From the NCBI GenBank assembly GCA_018242215.1, contig JAFECG010000020.1, forward strand, positions 62,001 through 126,000: DNA of 64,000 bases, written 5' to 3'. A program made the translations under genes and the position numbers. Every line of letters starts with the position of its first letter. Position 1 is the stretch's first letter. The DNA is from Pseudomonadota bacterium. GTDB taxonomy: Bacteria; Pseudomonadota; Alphaproteobacteria; Rhizobiales; Hyphomicrobiaceae. Below the pieces are notes generated by a model. It was given only the letters and a program-made list of their open reading frames with translations. It had not been told where the DNA came from and did not search any database. Positions 8,389 through 16,162 of the stretch are shown here, piece by piece.

Positions 8389-9375
8389 ATGTTTTCCTAT
8401 GGACGCGTGGCGGCCGCCACGCTCGTCGCGGCACTTTCGATCGTTCCACTTTCACGGGCCCATGCCGAGGAGGCCGACGCAGAGAGCCTCGTCAATGCTC
8501 TGAATGCAGTCTTCGGCGCTCATAAGGGTCTGCGCGCTGCACATCCACACGGGTTCTGCGTCAAAGGAAACTTCGTACCGAGCGCCGAGGCGGCGACGTT
8601 AACGAAAGCCCAGCACTTCAATTCGAAGACGCCTGTGGGCGTCATCGCCCGATTTTCGATGGCTGGCGGCAACCCGGAAGCTTCGGATGCGCAAAAAGAC
8701 AACGCACGCGGTTTTGCCATTCACTTTGATCTCGGCCACGACAACACAACGGACCTCGTGATGATCTCGGCGCCGGTCTTCAATGCGCGCGATCCGGACC
8801 AGTTCCTGAAGCTGCTGAAGACAGTCGCAACGCACGACACCGCCAAGATTGGCGAATTCTTCAAGGACAATCCGAATACGACGCGTCAGGTTCAGTATCT
8901 CAAGGCGCACCATGTGCCGGCGAGCTTCGGAACGGTTGACTATTGGGGCGTTCATGCCTTCACGGCAACCAATGCGGACGGCAAGAAGCAGGTCTTCAAG
9001 TACAAGGCGGTGCCGGTCGCGGGAGATGTCGGCCTTTCGGACGAGGACGCGAAAAAGAAAGATCCGGATTTCTATCGTCCGGAATTGAAAGAACGCCTTG
9101 CTAAGGGACCCGTCCAGTTCAAGCTGACGGCAATCCTCGGAGAGCCCGGCGACCCGACCGACGATCCGACTGCGCTCTGGCCGGAAGACAAGCGCAAGAC
9201 ACTGACGCTCGGAACGATATCGATTACGGGATTCGAGGACAACGCAACGTGCGACGCCGGCATTTTCGATCCAACTACCGTCATCGATGGCATCGAAGGC
9301 CCCGCGAACGACAAGATCTTCCCGATGCGCTCGCAGGCTTATGCGGTGTCGTTCTCACGCCGCGCGGCGCCTTGA
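8389..9375 (+). CDS. catalase-related peroxidase, periplasmic (SrpA-like)
   Basis: This encodes 328 residues with a signal peptide ending SRAHA at about residue 26. The ATG at 8389 has GGAGAAG six bases upstream, while a longer frame from 8254 lacks one. The mature protein has a shortened catalase fold: distal His in the AHPHGFCVKGNF region, RFSMAGGNPEASDA, ARGFAIHFDL, and proximal haem-ligand Tyr in the C-terminal RSQAYAVSFSRR. SrpA-like catalases of about 330-360 residues act mainly as haem peroxidases in the periplasm. No partner cytochrome lies nearby. Expected role: peroxide or organic hydroperoxide removal outside the cytoplasm. Confidence 0.9.
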   Translation: MFSYGRVAAATLVAALSIVPLSRAHAEEADAESLVNALNAVFGAHKGLRAAHPHGFCVKGNFVPSAEAATLTKAQHFNSKTPVGVIARFSMAGGNPEASDAQKDNARGFAIHFDLGHDNTTDLVMISAPVFNARDPDQFLKLLKTVATHDTAKIGEFFKDNPNTTRQVQYLKAHHVPASFGTVDYWGVHAFTATNADGKKQVFKYKAVPVAGDVGLSDEDAKKKDPDFYRPELKERLAKGPVQFKLTAILGEPGDPTDDPTALWPEDKRKTLTLGTISITGFEDNATCDAGIFDPTTVIDGIEGPANDKIFPMRSQAYAVSFSRRAAP

Positions 9376-9473
9376 TCGGCTAGAGACTTATCGTCAGGTC
9401 CAGCAGTCCCGGCCGGAGCATCCGCGACGGGCCGGGATCGCAGGCCAAAGGAACACCGGCGCCACGCTCTCAT

Positions 9474-9502
9474 GTCATCCTCGGGAGGAGCCCGAGGATG
9501 AC
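9474..9502. repeat. dispersed palindromic repeat, copy 1
   Basis: Perfect 12-bp arms GTCATCCTCGGG / CCCGAGGATGAC surround a 5-base loop. The same arms occur at 13149-13177 and a degenerate version occurs at 16009-16051. It lies in the 250-base gap after the catalase gene, which otherwise holds only the terminator at 9549-9591. Confidence 0.85.
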
Positions 9503-9548
9503 TGCATGACTTGATGAAGATCGCGGCTTATTAAGCGAAAAGCAGGCC

Positions 9549-9591
9549 AAAAATACAAAAGCCCTGCCCGGTTATCGCCGGTCGCAGGGCT
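9549..9591 (-). terminator. terminator for the minus-strand DUF465 gene
   Basis: Read on the minus strand, an AGCCCTGC...GCAGGGCT stem with an inner CCGG/CCGG pairing is followed by a T-rich tract. It lies 36 bases beyond the stop of the gene at 9627-9803, which supports that small gene being transcribed. Confidence 0.75.
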
Positions 9592-9626
9592 TCACTCATG
9601 TGCGAATTCTTCAGGCTTCTGCTGAG

Positions 9627-9803
9627 CTAGTGGCGCGTCTCTCGCCGTAACCGCTCCATCTCATCCTTAAGTTTTAATTTTTCCTGCTTCCATCGGCGGA
9701 TTTCAATGTCGTCTGAACCAGGACTCGCCGCCGCTTGGTTGATTTTTAGTTCGAGTGCCCGATGCTTTTCTGCGAGTTCAGCGAGATGGGCCGATATCGT
9801 CAT
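9627..9803 (-). CDS. YdcH/DUF465 small coiled-coil protein (copy 1)
   Basis: This encodes 58 residues, nearly all heptad-patterned charged helix: an AHLAELAEKHRALELKI first helix, a short Asp/Pro/Gly turn, then EIRRWKQEKLKLKDEMERL. That is the DUF465/YdcH helical hairpin, a small cytosolic protein of unknown function widespread in proteobacteria. The ATG at 9803 has GGAGG six bases upstream, and a terminator follows the stop. A paralogue with the same design starts 255 bases away in divergent orientation (10058-10264). Confidence 0.85.
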   Translation of the reverse strand: MTISAHLAELAEKHRALELKINQAAASPGSDDIEIRRWKQEKLKLKDEMERLRRETRH

Positions 9804-10057
9804 CAGTTGCCTCCTACAGAGATTGAAGACGTTGAAATCGTGCCACACGTTTCTCACGTTGTCCAACGCCTCCTGTGGTGGCGTTTGGATGTTTGATTTT
9901 TGTTACGTTGCGCCGCACAGCTGCGGCTATTAGTGATTCGTAAAATAAATTCAGACGATTAGAAGGTTCGCTCAGAATCGCGCTTTTGCCCAGTTGCCAG
10001 AACGCGGGCAATCACCCAAAAGGCTGCGATTAACCGGGAAGCGGCAGGGAATTGAGG

Positions 10058-10264
10058 ATGGAGCGACGCGACGAACGCGAGCTCAGAGAAGAGCTGGTGA
10101 CTTTGAGAGCCGAGCATCGGCAGCTCGACTGCGAAATCGCCGCTCTTGAAGGTAACCCTTCGGCTGACCAGCTTCTTATCAAGCGGCTGAAAAAGAAGAA
10201 ACTTGTCCTGAAAGATCGGATCACCCAGATCGAGGACAGGCTCCTTCCCGACATTATCGCGTGA
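10058..10264 (+). CDS. YdcH/DUF465 small coiled-coil protein (copy 2)
   Basis: This encodes 68 residues: helix one EELVTLRAEHRQLDCEIAALEG, turn NPSAD, helix two LLIKRLKKKKLVLKDRITQIEDRL, ending hydrophobic (LPDIIA). The layout matches DUF465. AGGGA lies seven bases upstream of the ATG; a TTG two codons earlier is less likely. It may form a helical hairpin dimer or a heterodimer with the divergent copy at 9627-9803; this is inference only. The ligase-associated exonuclease follows 49 bases later, probably by chance. Confidence 0.85.
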   Translation: MERRDERELREELVTLRAEHRQLDCEIAALEGNPSADQLLIKRLKKKKLVLKDRITQIEDRLLPDIIA

Positions 10265-10313
10265 ACATCGTTTCCCGCTTGGCTGCTTTTCGGCTAAGCG
10301 CGTTTAATTGTTC

Positions 10314-11333
10314 ATGACGTCATCAGCACCTTCCGTCGACACGTGGCTGTACCCTGTCGGGTCCGGCATCTACTGCGAACCTGGGGATTTCTACGTCGAT
10401 CCCGGGCGCATGGTCGATCGCGCTGTTATCACGCACGGCCATAGCGATCATGCGCGCGCCGGTCACGGCGCCGTGCTCGCGACAGCCGAGACCATCGCGA
10501 TCATGAAGGTCCGCTATGGCGAGGATTGCGCCGGGTCCTTCCAGCCGCTGGCGCTCGGCGAAGCCATTTCGATCAATGGCGTCCGTGTGCGGCTCGCCCC
10601 GGCGGGTCATATTCTCGGATCGGCACAAGTCGTCATCGAGTGGGCCGGGCGACGTGCGGTGATCTCGGGCGACTATAAGCGTGCGAGCGATCCGACGTGT
10701 GCGCCGTTCGAACTCGTCTCCTGCGACGTGTTCGTGACCGAGGCGACCTTTGCGCTGCCGGTATTCCGGCACGAGAAGGCATCGCACGAAGCGGAGAAGC
10801 TGCTCGCGTCGCTCGCGGCAGAGCCCGACCGCACGCATCTTGTCGGGGCCTATAATCTCGGAAAATGCCAGCGGATGATCCGCGTCGTGCGCGACGCCGG
10901 ATACGACAAGCCCATCTATCTGCATGGGGCCGTGATGGCGCTGACCGACCTTTATCAAAAACTCGGCATCGATCTCGGCGCGCTTCACGCTGTTTCCGAG
11001 ACGGATGCCAAGACCATGCGCGGCGGCATCGTGATGTGTCCGCCGTCGGCGCTCGGCGATCGTTGGTCGCGACGCTTCGGCGATCCGGTGACGGCTTTCG
11101 CGAGCGGCTGGATGCGCGTTCGCGGACGGGCGCGCCAACTCGGCGTCGAGCTACCGCTTGTCGTCTCCGATCATGTCGACTGGCCGGAACTCATTCAGAC
11201 CGTCATCGAGACGGAGGCTGAAGAAATCTGGGTCACGCATGGGCGAGAGGATGCGCTTGTCCATTATCTCGGCTCGATTGGACGGAAGGCACGGGCGCTT
11301 GCGCTTGTCGGATACGGCGAGGAGGCGGAATAG
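10314..11333 (+). CDS. ligase-associated DNA exonuclease (metallo-beta-lactamase/beta-CASP fold)
   Basis: This 339-residue protein has the metal site motif THGHSDHARAGH near residue 40, a second-metal His in AGHILGSAQ, the Asp in ISGDYKR and a late SDHVDW motif, as in SNM1/CPSF-like nucleases. Bacterial members of this type sit beside an ATP-dependent ligase and trim DNA ends. The ligase follows after 2 bases, so the pair is surely one operon. In other genomes the cassette also includes an Lhr-type helicase and a PdeM-like phosphoesterase; neither is beside it here. The start is the ATG at 10314. The upstream TTG at 10308 is disregarded. Confidence 0.88.
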   Translation: MTSSAPSVDTWLYPVGSGIYCEPGDFYVDPGRMVDRAVITHGHSDHARAGHGAVLATAETIAIMKVRYGEDCAGSFQPLALGEAISINGVRVRLAPAGHILGSAQVVIEWAGRRAVISGDYKRASDPTCAPFELVSCDVFVTEATFALPVFRHEKASHEAEKLLASLAAEPDRTHLVGAYNLGKCQRMIRVVRDAGYDKPIYLHGAVMALTDLYQKLGIDLGALHAVSETDAKTMRGGIVMCPPSALGDRWSRRFGDPVTAFASGWMRVRGRARQLGVELPLVVSDHVDWPELIQTVIETEAEEIWVTHGREDALVHYLGSIGRKARALALVGYGEEAE

Positions 11334-11335
11334 CG

Positions 11336-13144
11336 ATGCGCGCGTTCGCCCGGCTGCTCGACTGTCTTGTCTACACGCAGAGCCGTAATCGCAAGGTTGC
11401 GCTGCTTGGACATTACTTTCGAACAGCGCCCGACCCAGATCGCGGGTGGGCGCTCGCAGCGCTGACGGACGGCGTGCCGATCCGCATTCCGTTGCGCCGG
11501 ATGCTGAGCGATCTCGTGACCCGCTTCATCGATCCGGTGCTTTACCGGCTATCGCGCGATTACGTTGGTGATACAGCGGAGACGGTGTCGCTGCTCTGGC
11601 CGGATGATCGTGTGATCGTTTCGACGGCGGACGCTTCTGAAGCGCAACCGGCGTCCGATGAGAAACCGAGGCAGCTCGCTCTCGAGTTCACCCCACCCCC
11701 GACCGCTCCCCGTCGAGGGGAGGGGAGAAACGGTTTATTCCCCTCCCCCTTGCGCGAAGTGAACAGGGATGGGCCTAACATCGGTGATAATTCCGGCGAA
11801 CCGCCAGAGCTTTCGCTCGGCGCCGTCGTGGCTGCGATGGCGGACGGCACGACGGCGGAGCGCACAGAGCGGCTTGGGCACATTCTCGACCAGCTCGATG
11901 CAACGGGCCGATGGGCGCTTCTGAAACTGATCGGCGGAGCGCCGCGCGTCGGCGTGTCGGCGCGTCTCGCTCGAACGGCGCTGGCCGAAAGCTATGCTCG
12001 TGACGTCTCCGAGGTCGAAGAGATCTGGCACGCGCTGACGCCACCTTATCTCGATCTCTTCCAGTGGCTCGACGGGACAGCTGAGCGACCCGATCCCGGG
12101 TCGAAGCCTGTCTTCCGTCCCGTCATGCTCGCGCATCCGATCGAGGAAGAGGATTGGCCGCGCCTTTCGGCGGAAGACTTCGCGGCCGAATGGAAATGGG
12201 ACGGCATCCGCGTGCAAATCGCGGCGCGCGGCGGCGAAGTGCGAATGTTCTCGCGGCAGGGCGATGATATTTCCGGGGCTTTTCCGGAAATCCGAAGCGC
12301 GTTCCATGGGCACGATTGCGTGGTCGACGGCGAGTTGCTTGTCATGCGTGACGGTGTCATCGCGCCGTTCAACGACTTGCAGCAGCGCCTCAACCGCAAG
12401 ACCGTCACGCCGAAGATGATGCAGATGTATCCGCCGCACGTACGGCTCTACGATCTTCTCTTTGACGGCCACGAGGATCTGCGCGGGCTTTCCTTCGAGG
12501 AGCGACGCAGGCGGCTAGAAGAGTGGCATGCGAACCATCATCCGCGGCTGACGGACGTTTCGCCGCTCGTTCCGTTCAAGACATTCGGTGAGCTGGGCGA
12601 GCTTTGGTCTTCGGCCCGCGCGGAAGGAATCGAAGGGCTGATGCTGAAGCGGCGTTTGAGCCCCTATCAAGCCGGGCGCGTCAAGGGCGAATGGTTCAAG
12701 TGGAAGCGCGCGGCGCTGACGCTCGACTGCGTGCTGATGTATGCGCAGCGTGGGTCGGGCAAGCGGTCTTCGTACTATTCCGATTACACGTTCGGTGTCT
12801 GGAAAACGGACGATAACGGCGAGACGCAACTCGTGCCCGTCGGCAAGGCCTATTCCGGTTTTACGGACGAAGAGCTTCTCATTCTCGATAAATGGATCAG
12901 AGGCCACACGACGGAAGCGTTCGGGCCGGTGCGCGCGGTCGAGCCGGAAATCGTGTTCGAAGTCGCATTCGATTCCGTGCAACCATCGACGCGGCACAAA
13001 TCCGGCGTCGCGATGCGGTTTCCACGCATTCACCGCATTCGCTGGGACAAGCCGGCTGCAGAAGCCGACACATTGGAAAGTGTTTTAGGTCTCGTCGGAG
13101 GTTCCGCTTCGAATGCCGAGGCGGCGTCCTCCAATTCGGCATAA
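11336..13144 (+). CDS. ATP-dependent DNA ligase (cisplatin-damage-response type)
   Basis: This 602-residue ligase has an N-terminal DNA-binding region (1-200), the adenylation motif I with catalytic lysine in EWKWDGIRVQ (about residue 284), motif III-like DGELLVM, motif IV EGLMLKRR, and motif V WFKWKR. A C-terminal OB-fold ends with AMRFPRIHRIRWDKP. It seals nicks using ATP, in addition to the NAD-dependent LigA expected elsewhere. Residues of about 119-143 are unusual: they are encoded by a GC-rich palindromic segment inserted in frame in the variable linker. It is co-transcribed with the exonuclease, and a palindromic repeat follows the stop. Confidence 0.92.
   Translation: MRAFARLLDCLVYTQSRNRKVALLGHYFRTAPDPDRGWALAALTDGVPIRIPLRRMLSDLVTRFIDPVLYRLSRDYVGDTAETVSLLWPDDRVIVSTADASEAQPASDEKPRQLALEFTPPPTAPRRGEGRNGLFPSPLREVNRDGPNIGDNSGEPPELSLGAVVAAMADGTTAERTERLGHILDQLDATGRWALLKLIGGAPRVGVSARLARTALAESYARDVSEVEEIWHALTPPYLDLFQWLDGTAERPDPGSKPVFRPVMLAHPIEEEDWPRLSAEDFAAEWKWDGIRVQIAARGGEVRMFSRQGDDISGAFPEIRSAFHGHDCVVDGELLVMRDGVIAPFNDLQQRLNRKTVTPKMMQMYPPHVRLYDLLFDGHEDLRGLSFEERRRRLEEWHANHHPRLTDVSPLVPFKTFGELGELWSSARAEGIEGLMLKRRLSPYQAGRVKGEWFKWKRAALTLDCVLMYAQRGSGKRSSYYSDYTFGVWKTDDNGETQLVPVGKAYSGFTDEELLILDKWIRGHTTEAFGPVRAVEPEIVFEVAFDSVQPSTRHKSGVAMRFPRIHRIRWDKPAAEADTLESVLGLVGGSASNAEAASSNSA
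11690..11765 (+). repeat. palindromic element inserted in frame inside the ligase gene
   Basis: The stretch holds CCCC-rich runs, GGGGAGGGG at 11717-11725 and its complement CCCCTCCCC at 11740-11748 around a 14-base loop, with a further CTCCCC/GGGGAG pairing just before. It looks like an intergenic-type palindrome, yet it stays in frame and adds a Pro/Arg/Gly-rich linker to the protein. Its outer limits are estimated, not seen as duplicated ends. Confidence 0.6.
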
Positions 13145-13148
13145 GGAT

Positions 13149-13177
13149 GTCATCCTCGGGCTTGTCCCGAGGATGAC
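13149..13177. repeat. dispersed palindromic repeat, copy 2
   Basis: The 12-bp arms GTCATCCTCGGG / CCCGAGGATGAC are identical to copy 1 (9474-9502), with a different 5-base loop. It lies between the convergent ligase and aminotransferase stops and is followed by TCTTTT, so it may double as a terminator for the ligase operon. Confidence 0.85.
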
Positions 13178-13195
13178 TCTTTTGAGAGCGGCTTC

Positions 13196-14407
13196 CTACT
13201 CGGCGGCGGCTTTGGCGGCTTCGGCCGGATTGGCTGTTTCGGCGATGAAGCTCATTGCAGCGGCGACGCCGCCTTTCTTGTGCGGCACACCCGCAAGGTC
13301 GAAGCCCATCTCGACACCTGTCAGCGCGCCAAGGATCGTCAGCTCGTTGGTGTCGCCCAGATGGCCGATACGGAAGGCCTTGCCCGCGATCCTGTTCAGG
13401 CCGGTCCCGAGCGACATGTTGAAGTTGTCGAGCACGATCTTGCGATAGGCGTCGGCGTTGTGGCTCTCCGGCATGACGACCGTCGTCACAGCCGGCGAAT
13501 AGTACTTCGCGTCGCGACACTGGGTTTCAAAACCCCACGCCGCAACTGCGCGGCGCGTTGCTTCGGCCAAGCGGCGATGACGCGCGAAGACATTCTCCAG
13601 GCCTTCCTCGTTGATCATGTCGATCGCTTCGGCGAGGCCGTACAGCAGACCCGTCGCGGGCGTGTACGGGAAATAGCCCGTCGCGTTCATCGCGATCATG
13701 TCGTCCCAGGCGAAATAGGACTTCTTCATCTGCGCGGTCTTTGAAGCTTCGATCGCCTTGGCGCTGATCGCCGTGAACGACAGCCCCGGCGGCAGCATCA
13801 TTCCCTTCTGCGATCCGGCGACGGTCACGTCGATACGCCACTCGTCATGGCGCAGATCGGCGGCGGCGAGCGACGAGATCGCGTCGGCCATCAGCAGCGC
13901 GGGGTGACCGGCGGCGTCCATCGCCTTTCGCACTTCGTCGAGACGCGTCAGGCAGCCCGTCGAGGTTTCGTTATGAACGACGCAGACCGCCTTGATCTTC
14001 TTCTCGGTGTCGGCGCGAAGCTTCTTCTCGATGGCGTTGGCGTCAGCGCCGATGCGCCAATCGGTCGGGATCACGTCCGTCTCGAGTCCGAGACGGCGCG
14101 CCATCGCTTCCCAGAGCACCGCAAACTGACCGGTCTCGCACATCAGGACCTTGTCGCCCGGCGAAAGCGTATTCGTCAGGCCTGCTTCCCACGCACCGGA
14201 ACCCGACGACGGATAAATAATGACGTGGCCCGTCGTCTTGAACAGGCCCTTGATACCGCTGAGTACGCGACGGCCGAGCTGACCGAATTCAAGACCGCGA
14301 TGATCGAGAATCTGGCGCGACATGGCGGCCAGGATGCGCTCCGGCACCGGGGTCGGTCCCGGAATCTGCAGGAAATGGCGGCCGGGGCGGCGATGTGGTC
14401 TCGACAT
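13196..14407 (-). CDS. sgaA: serine--glyoxylate aminotransferase
   Basis: This 403-residue fold-type I PLP enzyme has PGPTPVPERIL at the N-terminus, SSGSGAWE for phosphate binding, VHNETSTG, DAISSL with the PLP-pairing Asp, and the PLP lysine in GSQKGMM (Lys201). It converts serine plus glyoxylate to hydroxypyruvate plus glycine, the entry to the C3 arm of the serine cycle. The next enzyme, hydroxypyruvate reductase, is encoded on the same strand 1.7 kb away, with an amidase gene inserted in reverse between them. A perfect palindrome 56 bases upstream of the start is a candidate operator. Alanine-glyoxylate or phosphoserine aminotransferases are the alternatives, but the context favours the serine cycle. 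Confidence 0.88.
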   Translation of the reverse strand: MSRPHRRPGRHFLQIPGPTPVPERILAAMSRQILDHRGLEFGQLGRRVLSGIKGLFKTTGHVIIYPSSGSGAWEAGLTNTLSPGDKVLMCETGQFAVLWEAMARRLGLETDVIPTDWRIGADANAIEKKLRADTEKKIKAVCVVHNETSTGCLTRLDEVRKAMDAAGHPALLMADAISSLAAADLRHDEWRIDVTVAGSQKGMMLPPGLSFTAISAKAIEASKTAQMKKSYFAWDDMIAMNATGYFPYTPATGLLYGLAEAIDMINEEGLENVFARHRRLAEATRRAVAAWGFETQCRDAKYYSPAVTTVVMPESHNADAYRKIVLDNFNMSLGTGLNRIAGKAFRIGHLGDTNELTILGALTGVEMGFDLAGVPHKKGGVAAAMSFIAETANPAEAAKAAAE

Positions 14408-14462
14408 TGCTGATCGTCCTCAAAGGGTCTTCTTCTTGTTCGTCTCCGCGCGTGTCCTAGTA

Positions 14463-14476
14463 CCGAACCGGTTCGG
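14463..14476. promoter_or_regulatory. palindrome upstream of sgaA, candidate operator
   Basis: CCGAACCGGTTCGG is a perfect 14-bp palindrome in the 241-base divergent interval between sgaA (start 14407) and the amidase (start 14649). Its position 56 to 69 bases upstream of the sgaA start fits a regulator site. The binding protein is unknown. Confidence 0.45.
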
Positions 14477-14648
14477 ATACAATTGGGCGTGCGGCCAATT
14501 CAGGCGGATGCGCAGCGCTTTTTGTCTCGCCTGCCGCTCGGGTAAGAAAAAATCGTTCTTTCATGTAATAACGGCCGCCTTGACTTACACGGCCCTGCAT
14601 CCTCGAGACCGCGGGCGCAGCCGGCACCGCTTGGAGGGCCACGATCCA

Positions 14649-16004
14649 GTGTTGAGCACAGACACGCAAAATGGCTTTGAATCGCTTACCGCGTCGGAGG
14701 CACGCGATGCGCTTGCGGCAGGCCGTATCACGTCGGAAGATCTTGTCCGGGCATGCATTCGGCGGATCGCCGAACGGGATGACGCCGTGCGCGCCTGGGC
14801 TCATTTCGACGGCAACGCCGCGCTCGAAGCCGCCCGCGAAAGTGACGCGCGCAGGGCCCGTGGCAACACCGGAGGATTGCTGGCGGGCATTCCCATCGGC
14901 GTCAAGGACATCATCGACACCAAGGATTTCCCGACCGAGCTCGGTTCGGAGATCTTCGCAGGGCGGCAACCTTCGACGGATGCTTTCGTCGTTTCCCGAC
15001 TGAAGGCCGCCGGCGCCATAATCCTCGGAAAGACGGTGACGGCGGAATTCGCCTTTTTTGGGCCAGGCAAGACGCGCAACCCGCACGATCCGACGCGGAC
15101 GCCGGGCGGGTCATCATCCGGATCGGCGGCGGCGGTCGCGGATTTCCAGGTCCCGCTGGCGCTCGGGACGCAGACGGCCGGCTCGATCATCAGGCCCGCA
15201 TCCTATTGCGGCGTCGTCGGCTTCAAGCCGACGTTCGGGTATGTGTCGCGCACCGGCGTTCTCGAACAGTCGGCGCCCCTCGATACGATCGGCGGCTACG
15301 CGCGGTCTGTCGAGGACATCGCGCTTCTGCTCGATGCCATCGAGGGATTCGACGTTGCCGATCGCGACATGACGGCTGGGCGGAAGCCGTGGCTTTCGGA
15401 CGCGCTTCGCGCGGCACCGATGCACACGCCGCGGCTCGCTCTGGTCAAATCTCCGGCGTGGCCCAATGGCGACGCACAGATGAAAGCGGCATTCGAGCTT
15501 TTCGCGACGCGCCTCGGTCGGGATGTCGAGATGACGGAGCCGGATCTGCCGTCAGGCTTCGATGAGATCGTCCGCCTGCAGCAGATCGTACAATTCACCG
15601 ACATCGCGAGAAATTACGGACCTATCGCCGATGCCAATCCGGGTCGCGTTTCGGAGAAGCTTATCGAAGTCATCGGCGAAGGGCGGTCGTTCTCGGATGC
15701 GCGCTATGACGAGGCACGCGGCAAGCAAGACCTTCTCTACGAGGCGCTTCGTCCGATCTTCGACGACAACGACGCAATCCTGACGCCTGCGGCCGCAGGT
15801 ATCGCGCCCGTCGGTCTCGCGAGCACCGGCAGTCCGATGTTCAACGGGCTCTGGACCTATCTCGGAATGCCGTGCATCTCGCTGCCGCTCCTCCAGATCG
15901 ACGGTTTGCCTCTCGGCGTACAGCTCGTTGGCGCCCGGGGCGACGATGCACGATTGCTGCGCGTTGCGGCGTGGATGATGGAAGTCCGCAGGCGGAAGGG
16001 CTGA
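14649..16004 (+). CDS. amidase-signature hydrolase
   Basis: This 451-residue member of the amidase-signature family has the catalytic lysine in GIPIGVKDIIDTKD, the glycine/serine stretch PGGSSSGSAAAVAD with the middle serine, and the nucleophile serine in GTQTAGSIIRPASYCGVVGFKPT. The family hydrolyses amide bonds by a Ser-Ser-Lys triad; substrates range from small amides to allophanate and Gln-tRNA. The absence of gatB/gatC neighbours and a divergent C-terminus argue against GatA. A GTG at 14649 has GGAGGG ten bases upstream and is preferred; the longer frame back to 14322 only overlaps sgaA on the other strand. The substrate cannot be assigned. Confidence 0.85.
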   Translation: MLSTDTQNGFESLTASEARDALAAGRITSEDLVRACIRRIAERDDAVRAWAHFDGNAALEAARESDARRARGNTGGLLAGIPIGVKDIIDTKDFPTELGSEIFAGRQPSTDAFVVSRLKAAGAIILGKTVTAEFAFFGPGKTRNPHDPTRTPGGSSSGSAAAVADFQVPLALGTQTAGSIIRPASYCGVVGFKPTFGYVSRTGVLEQSAPLDTIGGYARSVEDIALLLDAIEGFDVADRDMTAGRKPWLSDALRAAPMHTPRLALVKSPAWPNGDAQMKAAFELFATRLGRDVEMTEPDLPSGFDEIVRLQQIVQFTDIARNYGPIADANPGRVSEKLIEVIGEGRSFSDARYDEARGKQDLLYEALRPIFDDNDAILTPAAAGIAPVGLASTGSPMFNGLWTYLGMPCISLPLLQIDGLPLGVQLVGARGDDARLLRVAAWMMEVRRRKG

Positions 16005-16008
16005 ATGC

Positions 16009-16051
16009 GTCATCCTCGACCGAGTGAGCGGCGCGAATGATGGTCGGGGAT
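16009..16051. repeat. degenerate third copy of the palindromic repeat
   Basis: GTCATCCTCGACC is matched by GGTCGGGGAT 20 bases on, giving a 10-bp stem with one G-T pair. The left arm shares GTCATCCTCG with the two perfect copies at 9474 and 13149. It lies just after the amidase stop. The remaining bases up to 16162 show nothing else. Confidence 0.5.
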
Positions 16052-16162
16052 CAGCGTCCGACCCGCGGAAGACGCTAAATATTTGGTGTCGTCGGCAGTT
16101 TTACGCTGGATTCTCGAACGGCGCGCAGGCACGCCGTTCGAGAATGATGGAACCGAGAGGGC

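Noticed and set aside
14322-14648. Upstream extension of the amidase frame
   Set aside because: It runs antisense through the sgaA start, has no amidase-like sequence, and a GTG with a good ribosome site lies at 14649.
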